64,000 bases of DNA from Lingula anatina (Eukaryota > Brachiopoda > Lingulata > Lingulida > Lingulidae), in contig NW_019775713.1 in assembly GCF_001039355.2 (NCBI RefSeq), positions 257,471-321,470 on the forward strand, given 5' to 3'. The notes beneath the pieces were generated by a model. The model ran no database searches. It was not told the origin of the DNA and worked only from the letters and a program-made list of their open reading frames with translations. The first letter of the stretch is position 1; each line of letters starts with the position of its first letter. Of this stretch, positions 23,570-34,897 are shown piece by piece. The position numbers and the translations under genes were made by a program.

Positions 23570-23710
23570 TTTAAAGGCGTCTGCCAGTGTGAATTATGCC
23601 CAGATGGTATATTCAAGAGAGTAATTACTGGCGATATTTTACAACCCACGTGTCCTTGCTTCTGTGCAGATAACAAAGCAAGAGAGATGAACAGTGACGG
23701 CAGCTGCCCG
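23570..23710 (+). CDS. exon 24: Cys-rich module
   Basis: Acceptor cttttcag ending at 23569, weak donor gtataa at 23711, phase 0. Contains GVCQCELCPDGIFKRVITGD and TCPCFCADNKAREMNSDGSC. Disulfide-rich. Confidence 0.75.
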
Positions 23711-23754
23711 GTATAATATGAACCCTTTCACAGCGATACTTTATTTGAGATATT

Positions 23755-23756
<2 letters not shown>

Positions 23757-23790
<34 letters not shown>
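23757..23790. repeat. (CT)n microsatellite
   Basis: Pure CT run in intron 24. Confidence 0.85.
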
Positions 23791-23797
<7 letters not shown>

Positions 23798-23959
23798 TTT
23801 ACAAACACAGGCATGCACGCACTAACCTATTTTGACACAGACCAGTCTAGCTAGTTAACTGCGTGCAATATACACATTATAGTTCACTTGAGGCACTGCA
23901 CCAGTAGGTTCTCCCACAATGTCTACATTTTCATCACAAATCAGAGTTTACGTCATCCC

Positions 23960-24559
23960 TACCCAGCGGGCAAATTATGTTGTTTAACGTTGAAACAACG
24001 TTGATCCATAACGTTGATAATATGTTGGATAAACATTGGATTTGAAAGTTGGATCAATGTCAGATAACAAAATTGTATCAACCCCAGTTGTTAGACAAAA
24101 TTCTTGCACGAAAAGACATTAAAGTGACCTGAAATGTTTTTATTTTTTGTACAAAACACAGGTTCACAATTATAATTATTACATAACTATATAAGAAAGC
24201 CACAGTCACCTCAACCTGTCTATCTATAACAGGGTACCGAGAATTGTCAACTTTGTTAACTTCACTCCATCCCATATACAGCGACTTATTCATCCAAGTG
24301 TTTAGCTGACCTTGTAAGGAAGTCTATTGGAATGTATTTCTGAATAACAAGTTAAGAAAATTCACTAGTCCACTAATCCATGTCTGCAAGGTTGTGTCAA
24401 TGACCAAAATACAGCGTTGAGTCAACGTCACATCCTGACGGTGTTTCGACGTGGCTGGATCAACGTTGATTTTACGTTGAATTTAGGTAGATCGACGGCA
24501 ATTCAACGTATCAACCTGTTTTCAACGTTGATCCAACGCAACTATATGCCTGCTGGGTA
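23960..24559. mobile_element. 600-bp TIR element with AACGTTGA-rich interior
   Basis: Left end TACCCAGCGGGCA and right end TGCCTGCTGGGTA are inverted copies. The interior is rich in CAACGTTGATC-type short motifs at both flanks. No transposase frame. Related motifs occur at about 37710-37840, in the intron after the cadherin exon. Confidence 0.75.
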
Positions 24560-24625
24560 ATCTTTCTTTTCGTCATTTGAAAATCACGTGTGTTGCTTTA
24601 ATGCAGAAGTGACGTTGTATTTTAG

Positions 24626-24759
24626 TGTGACTGCCAATGCCCAAATGGTAACAGTGGATTCATAAAACAAGATGGCTCCTGCAACTGCCCCTGTCAGTGC
24701 AAGAATTGCCAGTTCGCTCTGCAGAAATATGACGGAACATGCGAATGCCCTAACGATAT
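24626..24759 (+). CDS. exon 25: Cys-rich module (exit frame conflict)
   Basis: Acceptor attttag ending at 24625, strong donor gtaagt at 24760, entry phase 0, exit phase 2. Contains CDCQCPNGNSGFIKQDGSC and CPCQCKNCQF. The exit phase does not match the open frame of exon 26, so one base, a micro-exon or a non-standard splice is missing between them. Confidence 0.7.
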
Positions 24760-24961
24760 GTAAGTTTTTTTTTATATTCTCACCGATAAAACCCCCTCGT
24801 TATTATTGGCTTCTTATTGGTAGACATCTTCAAAAGCCTAACTTGTGTCACAATGCACTCTGTCCGTTAAGGGAATACCATCAACATGTGTATCATTTTA
24901 ACAGAGCCATTTATAACTCGGCTATGAATGAAAATGAAAATGGCTGTATAAAATTAAGATT

Positions 24962-25210
24962 GGGTTCCCATACCTAGATCGATCTAACAGGATCGATCCA
25001 ACTCCTTGGGGTTTCTTCCCAAATTGCTTTGAGTTTAAGCTGCTAAGATATCTGGCTACTGAAGCTGCTAAACGATAATTAATTACCCCCTAGCAGCTTC
25101 AGTAGGCTTGACAGACATCAAAGCCGCTGAAGTTGAAGGCAATTAAGCGAGAATCCCCTCTGAGATCGACCCACAATTAGTACGACAGGATCTGGAAATG
25201 GTCCATAAGT
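24962..25210. mobile_element. possible MITE related to 40690-40922
   Basis: The left part has TTCCCATACCTAGATCGATC and the right part GAGATCGACCCACAATTA; similar GATCGATCTA-bearing ends are seen at 40690-40922. Boundaries uncertain. Confidence 0.4.
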
Positions 25211-25583
25211 TAGAGACAGTTAGGATCAAAACAGTAGGACACATACTGTCGATGCGGACTGATATAACGTCGTTTTCTCTCGCCAGGACGTTACGTCGAA
25301 CTCAATTTTTTTAGAAATTTAAACTTGGTAGATGAATGGCTATATACTCTAAATAAATGCATGCCTAGCAAGTCCAATGCCTAGCAAGAATGGCCCGTCA
25401 AGTTGTTTTTCTTTATTATGCACAAGCAATTTCATCGTTTCTTAAATAAATATTTTTAAGGGTTAACAACTGTTTGTATGGGATTCACATTTCACAATAT
25501 ATACAGTGTAAAGAACCCATAGGAATACAATATATATATATTCCATTTTACCACCAAAATGGTAGTTTTCACAATTGTTACAG

Positions 25584-25851
25584 GAGTTGGAATGTCCAAG
25601 AAAGTGTTTGGTATGTAAAGGTCCTGCGTTCATAACATATCTAACGACCTGCTCAGTAGAAATGGTAAAATTTTTCAGCTGCCCTGTGTGTGACTCTGCC
25701 TACGAGCCCGTGTGGGAAGACTGTCGCTGTGTTTGTCGTGAGAAGACCCAGTGTGGACTGTACCCTGCCTGTGTACGAGGTCGACGTGGAGAGCAGTGTG
25801 ACCAGCCGGACTGTGAACCCTGTAGTTTACAGACGGACAGTGGATTACTTG
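25584..25851 (+). CDS. exon 26: Cys-rich / EGF-like modules
   Basis: Acceptor gttacag ending at 25583; the open frame starts in phase 0. Donor gtctgt at 25852, exit phase 1. Contains ECPRKCLVCKGP, FFSCPVCDSAYEPVWEDC and CDQPDCEPCSLQ. The frame is clearly coding, but it disagrees with the phase-2 donor of exon 25. Confidence 0.7.
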
Positions 25852-26194
25852 GTCTGTTTATACCGTACACTTATTTATACTGGATCTTATGGCTGACAAT
25901 GAATGTGCAAATCCGTTTTCCGCGTGAGAAATGCAATACACACGGGTTTAGATTTTATTCATTTTTAGGGCATTATTACCCAAAAAATTTGAAATATATT
26001 TCAATTGATATTCGAATTTATACATTTCAAACATCTTCCCTGACGCAAAAAAAAAAAACAAAGGTGTCAACAGATTTAAAAGATTGAAAATTAACCTTCG
26101 CTTTAAATAACCCAAAAAGGTAAGTATTTTAATAAAATAAAACAATTTATCAAAATAAACTTTGGGCCTTTTTTGTTTATAATTTTATCTTTAG

Positions 26195-26338
26195 AATGTT
26201 TCGGCAATGGAGTCTGCACACCGGATTCCCACTTCTGCCGATCCAGGTGCGTGTGTACCAGGTTCTGGACCGGCCGCTGCTGTAACGTAAGAGTAGGGAG
26301 AACCATGGGAGGAGACCCGCACCTTTCAACGTTAGACG
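26195..26338 (+). CDS. exon 27: EGF-like module and start of vWD domain
   Basis: Acceptor tctttag ending at 26194, donor gtgaga at 26339, phase 1 on both sides. Contains CFGNGVCTPDSHFCRSRCVC and then MGGDPHLSTLDG, the signature start of a von Willebrand factor type D domain (GDPH..T.DG). Confidence 0.9.
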
Positions 26339-26592
26339 GTGAGAGTGAATCGATGACTAACTCTGCAAGAATCTTGTGGTCCTTGGGTTATTCTTTTTAA
26401 TTCTGACTTTTACGCTTAGGTCGTCATTTATCTGTATAGAAGTTTAAATTTCTGGCCACGAGAAAGCACGTTTCTATCTTGTATTAATTCAAATTCATAC
26501 ATACATTTATTTATCATATGAGCAATTAATGTGAGCGTATATTTACGCATGTAGTAATCTTGGTTTAACAATATCCGTATACATACCTGTAG

Positions 26593-26788
26593 GTGTCGAA
26601 TACGACTACCATGGTATTGGAGAGTTCTGGTACTGCATAAGTCCTGCCAATGACTTTGGAGTTCAAGTCAGATTCTTCGGCTACAAGCTGGCGTCCCTAG
26701 TTGGAGCAATCGCAGTGAAAGTTGGTCAGAGCGTGGTTACCATAACCACTCCAGACCAAGCTACAGCAATGTCGTTACCAATCATCAG
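26593..26788 (+). CDS. exon 28: vWD domain, N-terminal half
   Basis: Acceptor acctgtag ending at 26592, donor gtgcat at 26789, entry phase 1, exit phase 2. Codes YDYHGIGEFWYCISPANDF, FFGYKLASLVGAIAVKVG, matching vWD strands (.F.G.G.Y.L......F.V). The usual cysteine after GEF(W/Y) is present. Confidence 0.88.
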
Positions 26789-26925
26789 GTGCATATCCTT
26801 AACCTATTTCGTACAGTGTGGTGTCCTCCATATTAATATCATGTGTTATTCCTCATAAATGTTCACTATTCACTCACAAATTCGATCAGCAACGAGAATA
26901 TGTATCTTGATTCCTTGTGCCTAAA

Positions 26926-27162
26926 GCCTAGGTCCCAACCGAACGTACGGGTTGTTACGTGTGGTCTACGGCAAAAAAATGGGGAAACGCGGGAGTTCGT
27001 GCGTGAGGAGCACGTCCATCGTGCCACTTTTGGAGGACACAAATAGCATGTAGAAACTTTTTACCAATTACTTGATTCCTTCCCTATCATCTAGCTACGT
27101 CCTAGCCGGACGCAAGGAACCTAAAATCCGTGCGTCCAAAACGTGGTTAGGAACTAGGCTTA
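26926..27162. mobile_element. short TIR repeat in intron 28
   Basis: GCCTAGGTCCCAACC (about 26927) and GGTTAGGAACTAGGC (about 27146) are near-inverted copies. The interior is GC-richer than the flanks. A small frame across it is not part of the gene. Confidence 0.5.
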
Positions 27163-27629
27163 ACAGAGGCACGTTTTTCTAATGTCAAACCATATCGGTG
27201 TAACGAAACTGAGGTTCCGTGTAACAGAAAGTCCGCCCTCCATATAATTTTAATGGTTAGGGTTAGTCTGACCCAAGTGGGTCAAAATCTAAGGCGATCG
27301 CTCACCTGTAGAAATGAATGGGAAGCGGACTCTCTGTTATGAGGGACTCTCTGTCACGTTACACGTGTAGTTTAAAACAGTTTAAATGGCGCGTGTGAAG
27401 CTGTGTTATTTAGGGGAAGAACTTTTGTATATATGTTTTGCACCTTTAATAAATGCATTTATATAAAATAGATCAAATAACATTTCTATTAATCATTCGG
27501 ATTTCCTAACCCAACTACCCAACTCTTGTAAGCTAATAACTTCATTATACAATTTATAAGGACATGCAAATTTTGGCTTTGATTTTAAAATAACTTGTGT
27601 ATAATCTTTATGCCTTGTTTACATTTTAG

Positions 27630-27769
27630 AATTGACGGTTCACAACAGTCCCTAGAGTTGAACAATACCAGACTAGAATTGAGCAATGGAACGGCCATTG
27701 TTGATATTGTTGACGTCAGAAACATCAGCGCTGGCGCCGTGATGATGATCACGTTCCAATATAGTTCTG
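27630..27769 (+). CDS. exon 29: vWD domain, middle
   Basis: Acceptor attttag ending at 27629, entry phase 2. The frame stays open to 27829, but only a donor leaving phase 1 joins exon 30. GTACTG at 27770 does so and yields MMITFQYSSG joined to ASITVGVHFS, a smooth vWD read. The donor is weak, so this end is provisional. Confidence 0.65.
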
Positions 27770-28126
27770 GTACTGACTCTCCTACTGTAATAACAGCTGA
27801 CGTTATTGATTTAAAGATATTATCTCCGTAAAATACAACAGAAAGATGTCACAGTCCATTAAACTATTGAGAGTTGGCAAGCACTGTCTATCGACTTCAA
27901 GTGTCACATCTCAGATCAGTGTCACAAAAAATCCGCGTTGTTCCAAGTTCTGAATTATATTGATTTGTCGTCTGAGTTGAGTTGTGGCAATTTACGCGTC
28001 ATTATTTGAAATACTCTGATTTAAAAAAAAATCTTAAGTTAAGCTTTTCTTCTCTAACACATATTTAGATGTGCACACTTTTTTAAAACACCATTGTATT
28101 CGAATAAAACGAAAATGTTTTGCCAG

Positions 28127-28321
28127 GTGCAAGTATCACAGTAGGAGTTCACTTCAGTTCCACTATGGGTCGCCTCTTCCTGAATATTGACCTTACCCCG
28201 ACTGCCAGTTTTCTAGGAGACACGTCAGGGTTATGTGGACTAATGGACGATAATGAAGGCAACGACCTCACAATGGCCAATGGCACTCTTGCTGAAGACG
28301 CAGTACAGTTTGCCGATTCAT
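28127..28321 (+). CDS. exon 30: vWD domain, GLCG strand
   Basis: Acceptor ttgccag ending at 28126, donor gtacgt at 28322, phase 1 on both sides. Codes GRLFLNIDLTPTASFLGDTS and GLCGLMDDNEGNDLTMANG, the GLCG(N)..D....D motif that defines the vWD C-terminal half. Confidence 0.92.
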
Positions 28322-28587
28322 GTACGTGAAATTTCCGAAAAGCAAAATACTCGACCTACTCGATTATAGTACAGGTAGCTCATATGATATCCCACAGGGT
28401 AAAAACTCGTCTGCAATTTTAGATTTTAGAAAACGTACAAATTGTCTATGCAGTTCTTTAAAGTTGAATCAAAGTTGCAATTCGAAATACATTTTTTTTT
28501 GTGACAAAGATGTTTTTGTCACTTTGCCTCAAGTAAAAAAATGCTTATAATGCTATGTTTTGTTTGTTTTCGGTTCATTTACTTCAG

Positions 28588-28739
28588 GGAGGGTTAACGT
28601 CTCATCTCTTTCTTCTGGCGGTTGGTCCTGGAACAGATCTAACTTCCATGTTGATGACGTCATGGATCCCTCCTACACAGACCCCAGTCTATACAGTCCG
28701 TCCTACAGCATTGCCAACGTGTCCCAATCCGAAATAGAG
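28588..28739 (+). CDS. exon 31: vWD domain end
   Basis: Acceptor acttcag ending at 28587, donor gtatct at 28740, entry phase 1, exit phase 0. The splice with exon 30 creates FADSWRVNVSS, the conserved F..SW.V strand. Then DDVMDPSYTDPSLYSPSYS. Confidence 0.85.
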
Positions 28740-28951
28740 GTATCTGTGATTTTGGTGCGCTTATTTCTCGGATAAAACCTGAGTCTATCACGTTTTTGCT
28801 GTATAACATAATTGTCTCATGTAGAATCATAAATATTTGAAGAATATTTGAAGAATGTTTTTTAAATATGAGTAGACGTTTGGTCATCCAATATAATAAG
28901 GAACCCTTTGATTTCTTGATGTCTTGATGTTTTATTGTTTACATTATTAAG

Positions 28952-29069
28952 GTGGCTAAAATGGCGTGTAATTCCAAGGGTCTGGAGGGTGTGCTTTTAC
29001 AACAGTGTGTGTTTGACATAGCTGTGACAAAAGATGAGGCCTTCGCCAACTTGGAAAGATATCAAACTG
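28952..29069 (+). CDS. exon 32: post-vWD Cys segment
   Basis: Acceptor attattaag ending at 28951, donor gtagga at 29070, entry phase 0, exit phase 1. Codes KMACNSKGLEGVLLQQCVFD and VTKDEAFANLERYQ, the C....L......C.(F/Y)D......A pattern that follows vWD domains. Confidence 0.85.
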
Positions 29070-29472
29070 GTAGGAGTTTTATTGGCGCCAATTTTGTTTA
29101 AGAACATTTAAAATTATTTTACATGGGAATCTACTAACCTTAAATCTAATTTGACATATTGATTAAAGATACACATATAACATTATGAAATGAACTGTAC
29201 AGGAAAGTCGTTTGATGCAACTAGAAAAGCTGGTTGAGTCAGGTGATCAGCGAAGTTGTTTCATGGACGACTTCCATGAGCCCCTTTGATATATTTTGCT
29301 AGATTATTTTTAATGCAGATTTACGAAAACAGTTTGCGGTATTAACAAACATCGTTCGATTTTTTTAATATGTTATACACTGTATGAACACAAACCTTAT
29401 TGAAATATGAGAGACAAATTTTGGTGGTCAGACCCAGATAAAACAGGTCATCCTCTCCATGGTCTGTTCCAG

Positions 29473-29562
29473 GATGTCCCGGTCACTGCAATGGAAAAGG
29501 CAGGTGTGTCAACGGCTCATGTGAATGTAACGACAAATGGTCGGGCCCAGACTGCTCTGTAG
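29473..29562 (+). CDS. exon 33: EGF-like module
   Basis: Acceptor tgttccag ending at 29472, donor gtatgt at 29563, phase 1 on both sides. Codes CPGHCNGKGRCVNGSCEC and WSGPDC, a compact tenascin/teneurin-type EGF. Confidence 0.92.
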   Translation, partial: DVPVTAMEKAGVSTAHVNVTTNGRAQTAL

Positions 29563-29734
29563 GTATGTAGCTGAGATAAGTGTGTCAATAATTCGTGAGA
29601 AAGAGAAAATTCTATGTTCTCACACCTGTGAACAGTATGGATCCGTTCTTCACACATAAGTTACATGTGAATATGTTGTAGAATAACTTCGGTTTTACCA
29701 CTGTTCATTTAAATTATGTTATGTTATCGTAAAA

Positions 29735-31642
29735 TATACAGGGTTTATACTTAATTTGGACTATTTTTTATCATTGTTTTATTTGAGTGCAGATTAACTT
29801 GTTTGGTTTTAATCATCAAAAGAGTACCATGTCAATGAGTGATAAAAATATCTAGTATTCTATTGTGAGATATTTTGGTCAACATTATCAAATCTGACAT
29901 GAGATGTCATTCAAAAGAAAAGAACACCCCCACACCAGCAAACCATATCAACAGTTTGATGTCAGTATTAACTTTAAGGTAAGATATTAAAGAAAATGAT
30001 AGCCTCTGGATAGTGAAATGCTACATAGGAAAGCACTTATTACAGTAATTCATGAAAAGAAATCAATAGCGGGTTAAAATTCCAGCAGCCGCTTGTAGCG
30101 CCCTTACCCTACATGGCATACCCTGTGACAAGTTTTTTCAGAGTTTGGATGGGGAAATTTATTCCACGCAGTGACATTTGCTTATGGTAGTTTATCACGA
30201 TATACCGGTTGATAGCGATTAATTCTGCGAGTTACTTCCGCCCACAGATTTTCAATTGGCTTCATATCTGAAGAGTTTGCAGGCCAGGACAGTTGCTGAA
30301 CCCCTTGGTTTCGAAGAAAAGCAGTAATTCTGCGAGCTTGATGTGGGGGTGCGTAATCGTCTTGGTACTGTTACGGACAGTTTTGGAAAACGTAATGCAA
30401 TATTTCAAACATCTAAATTTGATTTCCTTTAACTTCAACGTTACAACTGTCACAACTAAAAAGATAATACAATAGGCTGTACAAGGCTAAATAATGTTAC
30501 GGTCAATCTTGCAAGCTGTCTGGGTATGAGTGATCATAGTATTTTAATGGATAGTGCATATATATCAATAGATATCAGGCTAATGTCGCCATGTCCTCAT
30601 CCTCGCTTATATCAAGGTCATCTAAATCTTCAAATACATTTTCGTTTACCTCAGCAGCATATCCCCGTGTCATAGTTTCTCTCCGATGAAATTCCAAGTT
30701 CCACAGATCTTATGAACCTTTTGTCACAGCAGTCATTCGCAAAAAGTCTCTCTCCAGTGCGAACCCTTACATGCTGTACACAGGTCTTTTTCCGATCTGA
30801 ATACCTCAGAATATTCTTCATATTATCCTTATTTAAATCAGAAATAAACGATAAATAAATCTTGCATCATTCAGCAGTAGCGCCATGCGGCCACGCTGGT
30901 CCAACTCTCTCTTGACCTTGACCTCTTTTTTCCTATCCTGAATTGTCTAATATCTAATGTTCTGTTTGGTTTTTAAAAGTCATGAAACACCAGTTAGCCA
31001 TATATTATAACATAACAGCACACAAAGTTGTTCCTGAAGATGGCTCTTACTAAGGGAAGTATAGTTTCCAGGGAATGTCTCTGTAGGAACCCTGGTTAAG
31101 AACCAGCTGATTCTGGGCACCGGCATGAATTATGCTGCCCAAACAGAGACGCTACCACCTCCTGCTTACACCCCAGGCAGTACATGATCATCGTTATATA
31201 CTTCTCGCACAAGAAGGCGGACACGGATTCGACCGTCAACCTTAAAAAACTCCATATCTGGACCCATCACTGAAAACGACGTTTCTCCGAAAGCATGAAA
31301 TCCATAGTTAGCTGCGTTGCTTAGCTGTCGAAGCATATCTTCTCTATAGCTAGGTGCCTGTCAAGTTTCAGGGCGATCCCCTTGTTGATTCTATAAATAC
31401 ACTCCAAAGATTGACCAAACCCATACGTTTTCATACAAGGGCAGAAATTGACGAAAAGACCACCCCTCACATTTCTGATCACATAACATACACCTGCATG
31501 CATCAATAGTTTCGAGAGTTGTGTGGTACACAAAGAAAGACACCTCAGTTTCAGATTTAAATTAGTGAGAGAGAAAATAAATATTTTGTAGAAAATTTTG
31601 TCGCCACAAATAATATTCCATATTAAGTATTAACCCTGTACA
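29735..31642 (-). mobile_element. degenerate Tc1/mariner-like element (copy C)
   Basis: The ends TATACAGGGTTTATACTTAA and TATTAAGTATTAACCCTGTA (to about 31642) are inverted copies. The minus strand near 30245-30300 reads SWPANSSDMKPIENLW, the catalytic-region motif of Tc1/mariner transposases (WPA.SPDLNPIENLW). No intact transposase frame remains. It occupies most of the intron between exons 33 and 34. A fragment of the same family lies at 57594-57815. Confidence 0.85.
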
Positions 31643-31847
31643 TTAGAATTGGATGATGTGACAAAATTTACAAATCTGAGACTATTTGTGTTTATAAATC
31701 AGGGTTCGGTAATTTGGTTTTGTTTCAGGAAAATGTTTAATTATTTTAATATAAAAGTATTCCTATGGCTAATATCTACCAAATTGTTAATGGGTTTTGT
31801 TCCATTGATGTTTATATTCACATGCACATGTTACTCATTACTACAAG

Positions 31848-31937
31848 GTTTCTGTGGAGCATGCGCAAACGGTGTCTGTGACAGCGGCTTTTGTGCGTGT
31901 AACGTGGGTTGGGAAGGCAGCACGTGTGAGGAAAAAG
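31848..31937 (+). CDS. exon 34: EGF-like module
   Basis: Acceptor ctacaag ending at 31847, donor gtaact at 31938, phase 1 on both sides. Codes FCGACANGVCDSGFCAC and WEGSTC. Confidence 0.9.
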
Positions 31938-32287
31938 GTAACTAATTTATTGCGAGGACATGAAATCATGACTGAGAGTAAGAAGTAAAGTATTATGAAT
32001 AAAATGTTTATTTAGGAAAATGTATGTTGGCGTATTATCTGAATTAAGTTAAAACAATGGAGAAACTTAAGTGTTCTGTATGCATAGAGTTTTGTAAAAT
32101 GTTTTGATACAAGTGCCTTTAAAATTTAAATGTTTTCTAAGAAATGTTTCACAATTTTATGACATTTAATTGTTAATTTAAAAGAACGAATCATTGATAT
32201 CGAGCATTGATACCGAGCAACTTACCCAGTAGAAAACAGCAATGTAACTTTTTATAAAGATTCACCTGCCTTATTTTTCCTATTTAG

Positions 32288-32377
32288 CTGTATGTCTTGA
32301 CGTTAATAACTGTACAGACGAGGAACACGGTGTATGTGACAAGACGAACAAATGTCGCTGTGCAGCAGGGTATATCG
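32288..32377 (+). CDS. exon 35: EGF-like module
   Basis: Acceptor tatttag ending at 32287, donor gtacgc at 32378, phase 1. Codes VCLDVNNCTDEEHGVCDKTN and KCRCAAGYIG. Confidence 0.88.
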
Positions 32378-32581
32378 GTACGCCTTTTATAGATGTTAAA
32401 TCTACATTATACCCAGTTATAATGGTCATTATAGTGTTCATAATAATGTTGAGAATTTTGAAAACAAGTAGTTTCGACGCCAAACATTTGCCTTTTGGTA
32501 CCAGTTTTTTCAATCAATTATCAACATTATATTTATCTAAGAAATGATAACCAGAAAAGCATTGATTTGCCGATAGTGCAG

Positions 32582-32647
32582 ATATCTCCGTTGGAGACTG
32601 TACGCCGATAAATTGTGGTCGTTGTGAACACATTCCATGCTCAACTG
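32582..32647 (+). CDS. exon 36: short Cys-containing exon
   Basis: Acceptor agtgcag ending at 32581, weak donor gtcaaa at 32648, phase 1. Codes 22 residues with DCTPINCGRCEHIPC. Phase and cysteines fit the EGF array; a half-module. Confidence 0.7.
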
Positions 32648-32986
32648 GTCAAAGTCAGTATCCCGGCAGCCGCCTTGCAATTTTGAAGATTTTTTTTTAT
32701 CCAAATCGTTAACGTGATCATGGACCCTTTCCAAAATTTATTCACATTTACGTTAGCCAATTTCTGAACTTCTGGTATCCTGAAAATTTTATCAAAATAC
32801 ATTTTAATAAGGTTGGTGACAAACTGACAGAAAAATAGACAAAAGTAAGTGAGTGCATTTTCTCTTTGGCGGAGGAAAAATGCTTTATTAGCACAGGGAG
32901 ATGATGAGAAATAAAACAAACATAGTTTTATGACATATCAATAGGCATTATTGTACCACCAGCATAGGCGTTTTATGAAATTTTTT

Positions 32987-33704
32987 GGCCCCCGTTTCAC
33001 AAAGAATCTTAAATCCGTAGTCGACTAGCTCGAGCTGGGTGACCTAGCTAGGTCGACTACGCCGCAGTCGACTAGGAGTGTTTCACAAAGAATCTAAAGT
33101 CGTAGCTTGGTGTGCTTACCGTAGTCGAGGCGCACGAGAAACTCTTCATGAAAAGGAGGTTTAAAATTTCAAAAGTTTCACAAGACATGACGTTTCATGG
33201 CCTCTTTCGGCCGAGAACGATCGTTTATCAACAATAAAAATCAGCCAAAACACAAACAAAGTTTGTTTTTGAACTTTATTGATTGGTTTAACTTCGATAC
33301 AACTTCAAAGTAACAGTTAAACATTAGCTTGTCGTCTAGCGGTCAAAAACATAAACAAACACGCGATCGGCTGGGTGAAGTGGCATTTTATTTTTTATTT
33401 CAATATTCCATAAATGTCAGTGCTATTCAAGGATATTATAACACAATATCTTGAAGGGGGTATGTTCTATCTAAATTTTTGTTGTTTATGCTCTCATTTA
33501 CCGAGTTTTAGTTGAGCTTGCCGACTTAAGTCTCCTCCCGAGGAGGCTAGACATCGTCGACTAGCAGCTAAGAAAAAAAAAAGACGTAAGCGACTTTTTA
33601 GATTCTTTGTGAAACGGGACTTAGTGACGTAACGACTTAATTACGTTGGTAACCAAGCTCTTAGTCAGGGAAACCGACGTAAGTTTTTGTGTGAAACGGG
33701 GGCC
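32987..33704. mobile_element. 718-bp element with nested inverted repeats
   Basis: Outer ends GGCCCCCGTTTCACAAAGAA and TTTTTGTGTGAAACGGGGGCC are inverted copies (about 18 bp). A second inner pair (about 33079 and 33620) repeats the same TTTCACAAAGAATCT motif. No coding frame. A nested or compound MITE in intron 36. Confidence 0.8.
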
Positions 33705-33789
33705 TGGATCTTCTGAGCACCTCCCATTTCAAGAATTCAACCAAAATGACCTTTTCTTAATTTCTTCTGTAGGAAATTTATGGCACATT

Positions 33790-34600
33790 ATTGTAACTCC
33801 CAAATTGTAACATTTAGTCTCTTATATCTCCAAAACTGGCAGAGATAGGCCCATAGTTACTATTGAAGTTGAATACATGTAGGAAGTCATATACTGGAAA
33901 TTGAACTGTGACCTTGAAATTGACCTTTGACCTACTTTTCACCATGAAGTGGCCTTTGCAACATTTAAGTTCCTTATATCTCCAAAACTGGCAGAGACAG
34001 GCCCATAGTTTTAACTGAAGTTGAATAGGAACTCATATACTGGCAATCTAACTGTGACCTTAAAATTGACTTTTGACCTACTTTTTACCATGAACTGACC
34101 TTTGCAACTTTTCAGTGCTTATACTTTTAAAACTGGCAAAGATACGCCCATAGTTTTAACTGAAGTTGAATAGGAAGTCATATACTGGCAATCTAACTGT
34201 GACCCTGAAATTAACATTTGACCTAATTTTCACCATGAACTGAACTTTGCAAATTTTATTTCCCTTATATCTCAAAAACTGGCAAAGATACGCCCAAAGT
34301 TACTGTTGAACTTGAATGGGAAGTCATACACTAGCTATCTAACTGTGACCTTGAAATTGACCTTTGACTTCCTTTTTATGATGAACTGCACTTTGCATGT
34401 TTTCTGGCCTATAAATCTCCAAATTTGGCAAAGAAATGCCCATGGTTACTATTGAACTTGAATAGGTAGTCATGTATTGTGACATTGAAATTGACCTTTG
34501 ACCTACTTTTTCACCATGAACTGAACTTTGCATATTTTCTTGCCCCTCATATCTTCAAAACTAGCAGAGATATGTCCAGGTTTTCTCTTTTGTCAGCATG
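33790..34600. repeat. about 145-bp tandem array, six degenerate copies
   Basis: The phrase CTTATATCTCCAAAACTGGC recurs at about 33821, 33973, 34118, 34264, 34409 and 34546 (spacing 137-152). Each unit also carries TGACCTTGAAATTGACCTTT and CACCATGAACTG. Single related copies lie at about 38140-38180 and 38770-38900. Non-coding satellite-like array in intron 36. Confidence 0.85.
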
Positions 34601-34897
34601 ATTGCAACACTGACAACACATTTCAAGAAAACCCAATAGGCCTAATGTCTAGAGAAAAAACAATAGGCCTAATGTCCCACAGGAGTGATCAATGTTGCTG
34701 GTGTTGCTGGTCCCTTTTTGGGGGAGTTTCCATACGAATGCACTTACTCCAACTGGTGGTACAATATCCTGAGGCGGTATCGCCTCTCTGATCCTCTAGT
34801 TCAGTTAAGGTTTTGGTATTATTGTGAAATTAAAAATATATATATATATTAAAATCAATACACTTGAAACTAGACATTTGTCCATATTTCGTTCCAG

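Noticed and set aside
27770-27831. Extension of exon 29 to its in-frame stop
   Set aside because: Breaks the phase to exon 30 and interrupts the vWD domain; kept only as a possible isoform.
31649-31847. Hydrophobic 66-residue stretch before EGF exon 34
   Set aside because: Upstream of a good acceptor and overlapping the intron edge; not needed for phase. A hidden TM helix is not supported.
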